The notes beneath the pieces are model-generated. The model did no database searches. It had not been told where the DNA came from and was given only the letters and a program-made list of their open reading frames with translations. A DNA stretch of 64,000 nucleotides, from positions 80,766 to 144,765 of the forward strand of contig SHXZ01000005.1 in NCBI GenBank assembly GCA_009693045.1. Direction: 5' to 3'. Shown here piece by piece: positions 34,019-42,017 of this stretch; positions within the stretch are counted from its first letter, which is position 1, and the number at the start of each line of letters is the position of its first letter. Source of the DNA: Dehalococcoidia bacterium. Its GTDB lineage: Bacteria > Chloroflexota > Dehalococcoidia > Lucifugimonadales > SHYT01. The position numbers were made by a program, and so were the translations under genes.

Positions 34019-35458
34019 ATGATCCAGATAGGAATGGGCGCAGACATCCTGCGGACAGCTTGGTTTGTCATAAGCTGGCACGGGTTCCTCAGCTTCGTTG
34101 GCACGCTGGTCGCGGTGCTTCTCGTGGTCCGGTGGGCAAGCCCGCAGGTGGCGAACCCCGCCAAGCCTAAGACGCTGCTAGGGCGGATCGGCAGGTCAGC
34201 GCGGGGTTTCCTTGGCATGGAAAGCGACCTGTTTCTTGGCAAGCTGGAGAAGGAGCTTGAGGGGGCCATCAAGCAGGTCCGGGACACGGCGTCGCAGTAT
34301 TTCAAGGACATACGGCTGCGGGAAGTGGCGGAGACGCCGCAGGGAATCGCGCTTGCCTCCGGCGAGCTGCCCGACATGATCAAGAAGCTGCCCCTACAGG
34401 AGAGGATGCGGGTCACGGTGGTGACGAGGGACGGCGGCGTGGTCGCGGACACCGCTGATGACCCCGGCGTGCGGGACATGCCCGCGGTGCTCCGAGACGC
34501 GCGATCGGTGCTCAACGGCTTTCCGGGCATGGCGGTCCGGACCGTCAATAGAGAGGAGCACGCGGTCTTCACGTATCCCGTGATTGTGGAGCGGCCCGTG
34601 GCGACGAAGGTGGAGGTTGGCGGCGGAACGGGCGAGGCGAGAGTCAACGTCCTGATGGAGCGCACCGAGCGGATTGTGGGTGGGGCGGTCCGGATCACGG
34701 TCCCGACCGGGGGCGCGACCGGAGTGCGAGCGAGGACGGTGGAAGCCGTCTACAACGTTGCGATATGGGGCATCGTGGGCGGCATCATTGGCGCCAGGAT
34801 TGTCCACGTCGTTGATGAGTGGCGGTTCTATGGGGCGAACCCCGGCCAGATCATCGCCATCTGGAACGGCGGCATTGGTTTGTGGGGCGCGTTGTTGGGC
34901 GGGTTCCTTGGCGGCTTGCTGGCGGCGAAGCTGTACAAAGTGCCGGTCGGGAAGATGGCCGATCTTGCGGGACTGACCATGCTGCTCGCGCAGGCCATCG
35001 GGCGCGTTGGCGACATCATCAACGGCGAGCATATTAGCAAGGTCACGAACGCGCCGTGGGGATTCGTGTGGAGCAACCCGGAAAGCCCCACGTTCCGCTC
35101 GTACGGGCTGGCTGCCACCCACCCGGCGGTGGTGTATGAGCTGATTTGGGACCTTCTTCTCTTCTTCTTCTTGTGGCGGTTCGTGCGAGGGCGGCTCAAG
35201 CCGGACGGCATGCTGTTCGTGGCGTACCTGGGGTTTTACTCGTTCGGGCGGTACTTTATCCAGTACTACCGCGTGGACCGCATCTGGTTTGCGGGGCTTC
35301 AAGAGGCGCAGCTCATCGCTCTGGCGGTGATGCTCGTCACGATACCCCTGCTGGCGTTCAAGGCACGTATCGTCCATCGTGATGCGGCAGAACCAGTACC
35401 GGAGCCGCCGCCATCGCCCCGGCGCAGGCCGGCGGCGGCGAGCAGAAGCGCCGGCTAG
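34019..35458 (+). CDS. lgt: Prolipoprotein diacylglyceryl transferase with a large insertion
   Basis: The 479-residue protein is an Lgt, the membrane enzyme that transfers diacylglycerol to the Cys of prolipoproteins. Lgt marks are N-G-G-I-G-L-W-G-A-L-L-G-G, A-Q-A-I-G-R-V-G-D-I-I-N-G-E (the signature with the essential Arg) and Y-S-F-G-R-Y-F-I-Q-Y-Y-R. Ordinary Lgt is 260-330 residues with TM1 leading closely to TM2. Here TM1 (about 14-38) and TM2 (about 242-262) are parted by some 195 soluble residues that I do not recognise, with an amphipathic start and several beta strands. The tail is Pro/Arg-rich. The window encodes at least two lipoproteins that need this enzyme. Confidence 0.85.
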   Translation: MIQIGMGADILRTAWFVISWHGFLSFVGTLVAVLLVVRWASPQVANPAKPKTLLGRIGRSARGFLGMESDLFLGKLEKELEGAIKQVRDTASQYFKDIRLREVAETPQGIALASGELPDMIKKLPLQERMRVTVVTRDGGVVADTADDPGVRDMPAVLRDARSVLNGFPGMAVRTVNREEHAVFTYPVIVERPVATKVEVGGGTGEARVNVLMERTERIVGGAVRITVPTGGATGVRARTVEAVYNVAIWGIVGGIIGARIVHVVDEWRFYGANPGQIIAIWNGGIGLWGALLGGFLGGLLAAKLYKVPVGKMADLAGLTMLLAQAIGRVGDIINGEHISKVTNAPWGFVWSNPESPTFRSYGLAATHPAVVYELIWDLLLFFFLWRFVRGRLKPDGMLFVAYLGFYSFGRYFIQYYRVDRIWFAGLQEAQLIALAVMLVTIPLLAFKARIVHRDAAEPVPEPPPSPRRRPAAASRSAG

Positions 35459-35484
35459 CTTCTGCGCTTGATGTGCAACGCGGC

Positions 35485-35515
35485 TGCGGAGCCAGGGAGC
35501 GACCCTGGCTCCGCA
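35485..35515 (+). terminator. Hairpin terminator after lgt
   Basis: A perfect 13-bp stem pairs 35485-35497 (TGCGGAGCCAGGG) with 35503-35515 around loop AGCGA, 27 bp past the stop. Confidence 0.7.
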
Positions 35516-35611
35516 ACTGTTGTGTGTTGCTGAGGCAGCACCTGTCGTCGTACGCGAAGGAGCGGGCGAAGGGGTGTAGGGGGGCGTGGGTTGGCGAAAG
35601 GGATGACCGAT

Positions 35612-35640
35612 GTAGGGGCGCACGGTTTGTGCGCCCCTAC
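35612..35640. repeat. GTAGGGGC-family palindrome
   Basis: GTAGGGGCGCAC (35612-35623) is inverted at 35629-35640 around loop GGTTT. It and an AATTCCTCGCTGCTCTCGGAATGACA unit (35698-35722) fill most of the 35459-35835 gap; no gene is visible there. Confidence 0.7.
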
Positions 35641-35777
35641 TCGTTTGGCAGGTGAAGGCGTGGGTCGGCTATGTGTATGAGTTGGCGACGTGTGGGAAAT
35701 TCCTCGCTGCTCTCGGAATGACAGGGGGCGCGAGGAATGACAGAAAAGCGTGAGGGGCGAGAGACATCAGTGGGACA

Positions 35778-35813
35778 ACGAAGAGGGGCGGCCACGTGGC
35801 CGCCCCTCTTCGT
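35778..35813. terminator. 36-bp loop-free palindrome at the end of korB
   Basis: Bases 35778-35795 and 35796-35813 are exact reverse complements, centred on CCACGTGG, 22 bp past the korB stop on the minus strand. It probably ends the korAB transcript. Confidence 0.6.
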
Positions 35814-35835
35814 GTGTGGCCTTCGCGAGGTTGGG

Positions 35836-36702
35836 CTAGACGTTGAGGGCGTCCACCAACTGCTGGGTGGTCTGGAGGCGCGCCTTCTTCTTCATGGTCT
35901 CCATGCGGCGCTCCAATGGCTCGGAGGTGGGGTTCTGGTAGAGGATGCCGACGGGGACGCCCGGCGAGCGGGCGAGCTTGTAGGCGGCTTCCCAGTTGGC
36001 GGTGTCGTGGGTGGGGGGGACGTCGTACAGCAACGGGGCGATGCCCTTTTTTGGGTCGCCCTTGATGGCGTCGTAGGTGTCGTTGTACGTGGTGCAGGGG
36101 GACTGGACGTTGACGATGGAGAAGCCTGGGTGGTCCATGGCTTGGACGATGAGCTTGGCGAGCTCTCTGGGTTTGCCGGAGAAGCCGCCGGCGACGAAGC
36201 TTGCGCCGTGGCCGAGGAAGAGCTCCAGCGGGTTGACCTTGCCTTCCACCTTGCCGAAGGGGGTGCTGGAGGTGACCGTACCGAATACGGTGGTGGGGGA
36301 GCTTTGGCCTTTGGTGAGGCCGTACACGCCGTTGTCCATGATGACGCAGGTGATGTTCAGGTTGCGCTGCGCCGCGGGGCCGATGTGCTCGGCGCCGATG
36401 CTGAGGAAGTCGCCGTCGCCGGCGACGACAATGACGTTGAGCTCCGGACGGGCCATCTTGACGCCAAAGGCGATGGGCAGCGTCCGCCCGTGGATGCCGT
36501 GGATGCCGAAGGGCTGAGGCCCCTCCAGCAAGTGGACGAGGTTGCCTGAGCAGCCGATGCCGGCGACCACGACGGTGTTCTCTATGGGAACGGACTTGGT
36601 GACGGACCACTCCTTGAGGGCGAACTCAATGGAGCGCCGGACTCCGAAGTCGCCGCAGCCGGGGCACCACTTGAAGTCGTATTCCGGGTTCTTGGCGCTC
36701 AT
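35836..36702 (-). CDS. korB: 2-oxoacid:ferredoxin oxidoreductase beta subunit
   Basis: The 288-residue subunit binds thiamine pyrophosphate and a 4Fe-4S cluster. It has W-C-P-G-C-G-D-F-G near residue 12 (two Cys), G-I-G-C-S-G-N-L (third), the TPP motif G-D-G-D-F-L-S-I-G followed by N-I-T-C-V-I-M-D-N-G-V-Y-G-L-T-K-G-Q, and a late S-P-C-T-T-Y-N (fourth Cys). With KorA it oxidatively decarboxylates 2-oxoglutarate or another 2-oxoacid to the acyl-CoA, reducing ferredoxin. Start overlaps the korA stop (ATGA). Confidence 0.92.
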   Translation of the reverse strand: MSAKNPEYDFKWCPGCGDFGVRRSIEFALKEWSVTKSVPIENTVVVAGIGCSGNLVHLLEGPQPFGIHGIHGRTLPIAFGVKMARPELNVIVVAGDGDFLSIGAEHIGPAAQRNLNITCVIMDNGVYGLTKGQSSPTTVFGTVTSSTPFGKVEGKVNPLELFLGHGASFVAGGFSGKPRELAKLIVQAMDHPGFSIVNVQSPCTTYNDTYDAIKGDPKKGIAPLLYDVPPTHDTANWEAAYKLARSPGVPVGILYQNPTSEPLERRMETMKKKARLQTTQQLVDALNV

Positions 36703-38414
36703 ACCTTCACCCTCCCTTTGTTACCAGCCTGGACGCGCTCGGTGACGCGGCGGACGAGGTCGCGGACCTTGAAGGGCAGACCAGTGTACTGGGTGATCGC
36801 CTCGGCGCGGACGCCGTGGGAGCGGAGCACGCTGGCGAACTGGCCCATGTAGTTGAGCTCAGGCACCAGGACGAGCTCCTTGGAGCGCAGCTCTTCCAGA
36901 AGCTTGGGCGGCAGCGGGTTGAGGAACATGGTGTAGTACCAGGCCACGGGGACGCCGGCCGCCTCAAGCTGGGCGTAGGCCTCCATGCCGGAGCCTTTCT
37001 CGCCGCCCCAGGGCATGACGGCGATGGAGTGCTGGGTGTTCTTGCTCTCCCAGGCGCCGTCCTCCAGGAGCTTGAGCTTGGCGAAGCGGCGCTCGGTCAT
37101 GTGGATGTGGCGATCGGGGAGGTGGGTGGTGTCGCCGAAGGGGTCGTGCTCGCTGCCGTTGGCGATGTAGGAGCCTGGACCGCCTGGGAGCGGCATGGGG
37201 GAGACGCCGTGTTCCTCGTAGCGGCGGTAGCCGTTGTTGCCGGTGTAGACCTTGCGGTTCTCAACAAGGACCTTGCTCAGGTCGGGCTTCGGGATGTTCT
37301 CGGAGCGCTCGGAGAGCATCATTTCGCTGAGGATGATGACGGGGCCTTGGTACCGCTCGGCCCAGTTTAACGCCTTGACGGCGGCGTAGAAGCACTCTTC
37401 CACGGTGCCAGGGGCGATGACGGGCATGCTGACGTCGCCGTGGGCGGGATTGAGGGCGGCAAGGAGGTCGGACTGCTCGGTCTTGGTGGGGAGGCCGGTG
37501 GCGGGGCCGCCTCGCTGGACGTCAACGACGACCAGGGGGATTTCCGACATCCAGGCGAGGCCGAGGCCTTCGCTCATGAGGGAGAAGCCGGGGCCGGCGG
37601 TGGCGGTCATGGCCTTCTTGCCGGTGAAGCCCGCGCCCAGGATGGTGTTGATGGATTCAATTTCGGAGCTGGCCTGGTACGCAAACTTGCCAGGTCCCAT
37701 GAGGTTGCGTTCCATGAAGACGAGGATGGGTGTGGCCGGTGAGATGGGGTAGCCGACGTACACGTCAATGCCTGCGTGCATTGCGCCGAGGGCGATGGCG
37801 GTGTTGCCGTTAAGGAGGATCTGGGCGTAGCTGACGGGCACTGGCGGGGGGAGCTGGCCGACCTGCATCTCGGCGCTGGCGGCGGCTTCACGGCCCAGAC
37901 GGAGCGCCAGCTTGTTGCCGGCGACGATGGCTTCGTCGCCGGGGCGGCCTCGGCTGAAGCGCTTGGCGTTGAACTGCTCCAGGAAGTCCAGCTCCCAGTT
38001 GACGAGGCGCGTGAGGGCACCGAGGACGACCATGTTGCCGGCGCGGAGGTTGCCGGACTTTTTGGCGAGCTCGTCAAAGGGGAGGCCGATGGCCTGCTTG
38101 TCCTTGTCCGGAGTGAAGGAGGCGGAGTCGTAGAGGACGACGCCGCCGGGGCGAACCTCGGAGCGGTGCGTCTGGTAGGCCTCTTTGTTGAAGGCCACGA
38201 GGATGTCCACTTCGTCGCCGGAGCTGAGGACGCGGCTGGTGGAGACGCGGGCTTGTGTCCACGTTGGGCCGCCCAGGATCTGGGACGGGAACGTGGCGAA
38301 GGTTTGGACGTGGTAGCCGTATTGCGAGGCCGATTGGGCCAGGATTTCCGAGGCGCTTACGACGCCCGCGCCTCCTTCGGCGGCGAATCGGACAACGAAG
38401 TCCTGCTTTGGCAC
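36699..38414 (-). CDS. korA: 2-oxoacid:ferredoxin oxidoreductase, fused gamma-alpha subunit
   Basis: The 571-residue protein fuses the gamma domain (about 1-190: A-A-E-G-G-A-G-V-V-S-A, F-P-S-Q-I-L-G-G) to the alpha domain (from about 200: G-N-T-A-I-A-L-G-A, V-G-Y-P-I-S-P-A-T-P-I, A-G-P-G-F-S-L-M-S-E). This fusion is typical of KorA in organisms where KorAB works without a separate ferredoxin subunit. The substrate could be 2-oxoglutarate or a pyruvate-like acid; the sequence alone does not decide. A strong promoter lies upstream in a mirrored divergent region. Confidence 0.92.
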   Translation of the reverse strand: MPKQDFVVRFAAEGGAGVVSASEILAQSASQYGYHVQTFATFPSQILGGPTWTQARVSTSRVLSSGDEVDILVAFNKEAYQTHRSEVRPGGVVLYDSASFTPDKDKQAIGLPFDELAKKSGNLRAGNMVVLGALTRLVNWELDFLEQFNAKRFSRGRPGDEAIVAGNKLALRLGREAAASAEMQVGQLPPPVPVSYAQILLNGNTAIALGAMHAGIDVYVGYPISPATPILVFMERNLMGPGKFAYQASSEIESINTILGAGFTGKKAMTATAGPGFSLMSEGLGLAWMSEIPLVVVDVQRGGPATGLPTKTEQSDLLAALNPAHGDVSMPVIAPGTVEECFYAAVKALNWAERYQGPVIILSEMMLSERSENIPKPDLSKVLVENRKVYTGNNGYRRYEEHGVSPMPLPGGPGSYIANGSEHDPFGDTTHLPDRHIHMTERRFAKLKLLEDGAWESKNTQHSIAVMPWGGEKGSGMEAYAQLEAAGVPVAWYYTMFLNPLPPKLLEELRSKELVLVPELNYMGQFASVLRSHGVRAEAITQYTGLPFKVRDLVRRVTERVQAGNKGRVKV

Positions 38415-38655
38415 TCTGTCCTCCCTCTCACAGCGCCGCGATGCGATTCGTGGCGTGGATATCCTGTGGGCGTTGCTTCACGTAGAAGGGTCGCGAGGGT
38501 TTACCAAAGGAAAGAGTTCTTGAGGAGAATGGAGAGAGTACGGAAGGTGTACTGGTGTCCGCCGCCCTTCCCCGTCGCGCCGCTGGCGCCAGCTTAGGTC
38601 CTGGCATACCCTCCGTATCCTGATCACCGTCTCGTATCGCTAAGTGCGGAATTTC

Positions 38656-38684
38656 AGTGTAGCTAGTACGAGAGTCGTTGTCAA
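38656..38684 (-). promoter_or_regulatory. Promoter of korAB, mirrored with the btuF promoter
   Basis: On the minus strand TTGACA (38684-38679) and TACACT (38661-38656) are 17 nt apart. The -35 box lies at the end of a 20-bp sequence repeated in inverse orientation 40 nt away. Confidence 0.7.
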
Positions 38685-38758
38685 CGCTGGCGGCCCGCGA
38701 TTTTGAGGTGGGGAGCGCGTGGATGACGGCGCGAGACGGCGGGCCGCCAGCGTTGACA
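38679..38758. repeat. 20-bp perfect inverted repeat joining two divergent promoters
   Basis: 38679-38698 (TGTCAACGCTGGCGGCCCGC) is the exact reverse complement of 38739-38758. Each arm ends in the TTGACA of one promoter and extends upstream of it, so each arm is placed like an operator or UP-type site. A 40-nt centre separates them. The rest of the 503-bp korA-btuF gap has a CTTTACC-type repeat near 38816-38870 and no gene. Confidence 0.75.
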
Positions 38759-38780
38759 TTTGGCAAGGCCATTCTACACT
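38753..38780 (+). promoter_or_regulatory. Promoter of the btuF-like gene
   Basis: TTGACA (38753-38758) and TACACT (38775-38780) are 16 nt apart. The same boxes occur on the other strand for korAB. Confidence 0.7.
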
Positions 38781-38917
38781 GGGCTGGGACCAGGGTGTTC
38801 TTGCCCGAGCGCCAGGAAGGGCGCGGCCCCCTCGGGAAGCTCGGGGCAGGCTCTTCACCCTTCACGGCAAAGGAGGTTGGAGGTCGTTGCGGAGTTGGTC
38901 TTGCCAGGAGGTGTGTG

Positions 38918-39820
38918 TTGCGCATCGTTTCGTTGCTGCCCAGCGCCACGGAGATCGTGTTTGCGCTGGGGCTGGGCGAGCAGCTCGTTGGGGTGTCGCA
39001 TACGTGCGATTTCCCGGAGGAGGCGAGGCGGTTGCCGGTGCTGACCCGGAGCTTGCGCGAGGAGGCGCGTCGCCAGGGGCGTTCGGTGGCGGAGGCGCAG
39101 GCGAAGGGCGGGCCGATGTACCTCATAGATGGGGACTTGCTGCGGTCCCTCCATCCTGATCTGATCCTGACGCAGGAGATCTGCGATGTGTGCGCGGCGG
39201 ACGGTGGGTCGGTGTTTGAGGCGGCTGGGAAGGCGCTGGACTACTCGCCGGCGGTCCTGTCGCTGAACGCGGCGACGGTGGAGGACGTGCTGGGGAACGT
39301 GGTGGAGATAGGCCGCGCGGCGGGCGCGGAGTTGCGCGCCGAGGGGCTGGTTGGGGCGATGCGGGAGCGGCTGGGACGGGTGGCGCAGGCGGTGGCGCGC
39401 ACTCAAGCCCGCCCGGGGGTGGCGGCGGTGGAGTGGGCGCGGCCTCTACGGAACGCGGGCCTGTGGGTGCCGGAGCTGATTGCGACGGCGGGCGGCAAGG
39501 ACGGCCTGGGGACGCCGGGCGAACGGTCTCGAGTGCTTTCCTGGAGCGAGATGGTCGGCTCCGAGCCGGACGTGGTGCTGATGATGCCGTGCGGGATGGA
39601 CCTGAACGCCTCGGCGGCTGAGGCGTTCCAGCTTCAGCGGTTCTCGCAGTGGTGGTCCATGCCCGCGGCGAGCCACGGCCAGGTGTTCGCGCTGGACGGA
39701 CGGGTGCCGAGCCGACACGGGCCGCGGTTGGTGGACGTGGCGGAGACCATGGCGGCGCTGCTGCACCCGCAGCTGGGGCTGGCGCCAAGCCCTCGCGCGG
39801 CGTGGCGGAAGGTGGGGTGA
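38918..39820 (+). CDS. btuF: BtuF-like cobalamin/metal-chelate-binding protein
   Basis: The 300-residue protein starts M-R-I-V-S-L-L-P-S-A-T-E-I-V-F-A-L-G-L and shows the class III periplasmic-binding fold: V-G-V-S-H-T-C-D-F-P-E-E, then D-L-I-L-T-Q-E-I-C-D-V-C-A, and V-E-W-A-R-P-L-R-N-A-G-L-W-V-P-E in the second lobe. Relatives are cobalamin-binding BtuF proteins. It has no signal peptide or lipobox, so it may be cytosolic or missing an export signal, and no BtuC/BtuD genes are near. TTG 38918 has AGGAG 7 nt upstream; GTG 38915 is also possible. The window's cob operon fits a corrinoid role. Confidence 0.75.
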   Translation: MRIVSLLPSATEIVFALGLGEQLVGVSHTCDFPEEARRLPVLTRSLREEARRQGRSVAEAQAKGGPMYLIDGDLLRSLHPDLILTQEICDVCAADGGSVFEAAGKALDYSPAVLSLNAATVEDVLGNVVEIGRAAGAELRAEGLVGAMRERLGRVAQAVARTQARPGVAAVEWARPLRNAGLWVPELIATAGGKDGLGTPGERSRVLSWSEMVGSEPDVVLMMPCGMDLNASAAEAFQLQRFSQWWSMPAASHGQVFALDGRVPSRHGPRLVDVAETMAALLHPQLGLAPSPRAAWRKVG

Positions 39821-39876
39821 GCGGTTAGCGCGTGTGGGTTCGCCGAACGAAGGGGGGCGGCCACACGGGGCCGCTC

Positions 39877-40022
39877 CTAGGCTGCGATTGGAACCGATAT
39901 CGGGCAATTCTTGCGAGCTAACTGCAACGTGTAGGGCTGGGTTTGAAACCATCGGTCCCAACCAACTCCGATTTCATTCATAATTCGCTGTACTGGCACT
40001 CTAAACCGCTTATCGGCGCTTT
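39877..40022 (-). pseudogene. Orphan 3' gene fragment, family not recognised
   Basis: Read on the minus strand, the segment encodes about 48 residues: a basic start, R-V-P-V-Q-R-I-M-N-E-I-G-V-G-W-D-R-W-F, then Q-T-Q-P-Y-T-L-Q-L-A-R-K-N, then a proper stop at 39877. Its base composition is less GC-rich than neighbouring genes and it is cut off upstream by a CCTTCCCC repeat. It may be the remnant 3' end of a transferred gene. I cannot name it. Confidence 0.35.
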
Positions 40023-40223
40023 GCGAACCTAACCCCCTGCCCCCTTCCCTGTAGGGAAGGGGGACAACATGCTCCCCTCCCCTTGAGGGGCTGGGCAGGG
40101 GAGAGGTCACACGCAGCCGGGAAGCCACAGCCTGTTCTTCCATCCCGCCCCACGATTGATGGGCTGCTTGGTCTTCTACTGCGATCCCTTCGTTTGGCGG
40201 TGTCCGGAGCAAGCTCTGTTTCC

Positions 40224-40252
40224 TTGAACGGGTAGAGCAGCGGGGCTATGAT
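40224..40252 (+). promoter_or_regulatory. Promoter of the TPP-enzyme gene
   Basis: TTGAAC (40224-40229) and TATGAT (40247-40252) are 17 nt apart, 30 bp before the ATG. Confidence 0.65.
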
Positions 40253-40281
40253 GCAGCCAGGCAGCGGAGCGAGGTGGAACG

Positions 40282-41919
40282 ATGACTCAAATGACCGGGG
40301 GACAGGCGATTGTTGAGTCGCTGATGGCCCAGGGCGTGGACACGGTTTTCGGACTCATTTCTATACACATGCTGGGCGTTTACGACGCGCTGTATGGCGC
40401 GCGAGACCGGGTCCGGTTCGTTGGCGGGCGGCACGAGCAGGCGGTGACGTTCATGGCGGATGGGTATGCCAGGGCGACGGGGAAACCGGGCGTGTGCTTC
40501 ACATCAACCGGCCCCGGCGCGGCGAACACCCTGGGGGCGATGGGTGAGGCGTGGGCGGGGTCCATCCCGGTGCTCCAGGTGACGAGCAACGTGGACGCGG
40601 CGCTGATTGATGGCGGGCGAGGCGCTCTGCACGAGCCGTACCATCAGCGGGAGATGTTCGGTTCGGTGACTGACTGGACCGCGCTTTGCCGGACGGTGGA
40701 GGAGGCGCCCAGGGCCGTGTTTGAGGCGTTTGAGCGCTTCAAGACGAGGCGGCCGCGGCCCATAGCGATTGAGATGGCGACGGACGCCATCCACAAGACT
40801 GGCGAGGCGGAGATCTTGCCTGCCAGGGACTTTCCGCGTCAGGTGGGGGACCAGGCTCTGGTGGAGCGTGCGGCCCAGGCGCTCGCGGAGGCGCGGCGGC
40901 CGCTGCTGTGGGCCGGCGGCGGCGTGTTGACGGCGGGCGCGTGGGAGGAACTGCGACAGCTTGCGGAGCTGCTTGACGCTCCGGTGGTCACGACACAGGG
41001 AGGGAAGGGGGCCATTCCGAGCAGCCACGCCCTGGCGCTGGGATGCATCCGAGGGGGACGCGCGTACGGTGAGAACCCCCTGCACGAGTTTGTGGCGTCG
41101 TGCGACGTGGTTCTGGTCGTGGGGAGCCGGCTGGCGCACGGCCTGACGTCCGGTGTGGGCATGCGCCTTCCCGGAACGATCATTCACGTTGACCTGGCGG
41201 ACGAGGTGTTCAATAAGAACTATCCCGCGTCCGTTGCAATCCAGGGGGACGTGAAGGTGGTGATGGGGCGGCTCGGCGCGATGCTCAAAGGCAAGGATCT
41301 TGCCAAGTCGGAGTCGTTCCGGCGGGAGATCGCCAAGGTCAAGGCGGGGGCCGCGCAGGCGCTCCACCGGGCGGGCCCGAACCAGCAGCGCACCATGGAC
41401 GCCCTGCGCGAGGTGATACCGTCGGACGGGATTGTGGTGGCGGACGCGACGGTGCCGGCGTACTGGGCCGCGCAGGGGTGGGCGGTTGAGGCGCCACGGA
41501 CGTACATCAGCCCCCACGGCTGGGCGGGCATTGGATTCGGCTGACCCGCGTCGCTGGGCGCCAAGGTGGGGATGCCGCAGCGGAAAGTCGTCCTGATGAG
41601 CGGCGACGGCGGGTTTCAGCTCAACCTGCAGGAGATGGCGACGGCGGTGCAGGAGCGCATCCCCGTGGTGGCGGTGATCTGGAACGACAACGCCTGGGGG
41701 GTGCTGAAGGGGATGCAGCGCGACCGGTATGAGCGGCGGTACTTCGGCACGGACCTGTGGAACCCGGACTTCGTGAAGCTGGCGCAGGTGTACGGCGTGG
41801 CGGCGTCGCGGGTGAACTCGCTGGTGGAGTTGACGAGGACGCTGGCGGGCGCGCTTGGGCGGGAGGAGTTCCACCTGATTGAGGTGGCCATGCCGGAGGG
41901 GTTTGCTAACTTTCGGTGA
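40282..41919 (+). pseudogene. Acetolactate-synthase-like TPP enzyme with one in-frame TGA
   Basis: The frame runs 420 codons, meets TGA at 41542-41544, and continues without shift for 125 more to 41919. Read through, it is a normal-length (about 545) ThDP-dependent decarboxylase/synthase: an N-terminal Pyr domain with F-G-L-I-S-I-H-M-L-G and G-G-R-H-E-Q-A-V-T-F-M-A-D-G (activating Glu altered to the H-E-Q form common in the family), a middle domain, and a PP domain with G-D-G-G-F-Q-L-N then W-N-D-N-A-W-G for Mg-ThDP. The TGA interrupts G-I-G-F-G-[stop]-P-A-S-L-G-A-K, where relatives have Leu or an aromatic; TGG to TGA is one transition. Without read-through the cofactor motif would be lost. 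A good promoter and GAGGTGG upstream suggest recent use. Confidence 0.75.
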
Positions 41920-42017
41920 AGGTGGTTGCCGGGTTGCAGCGTGCGAAGCGCTGAGCGGGAACGAATGGGCGTGACGCGGAAACTCCACCTAAGAAGCAAC
42001 GCAAGGGGGTCTTGCTC

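Larger units (their letters stand above)
39821..40281. other. Intergenic region with repeats and a possible gene fragment
   Basis: It begins with a degenerate GGGGCGGCCAC/CCGCTCC palindrome (39852-39880), then a less GC-rich segment with an open minus-strand end (39877-40022), then a CCCCTGCCCCCTTCCC/GGGAAGGGGG repeat (40030-40068) with a further CTCCCCTTGAGGGGCTGGG part, and finally the promoter of the next gene. Confidence 0.5.

Noticed and set aside
38640..38917. Cobalamin riboswitch before the btuF-like gene
   Set aside because: No B12-box-like sequence was found; the structure here is explained by an inverted repeat carrying two promoters.
791..41544. Reassigned genetic code (TGA or TAG read as Trp)
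   Set aside because: TGG is used throughout, TGA and TAG end many intact genes (nuoB, nuoC, nuoH, nuoA), and the tRNA-Trp has anticodon CCA with G24. A general code change does not fit.
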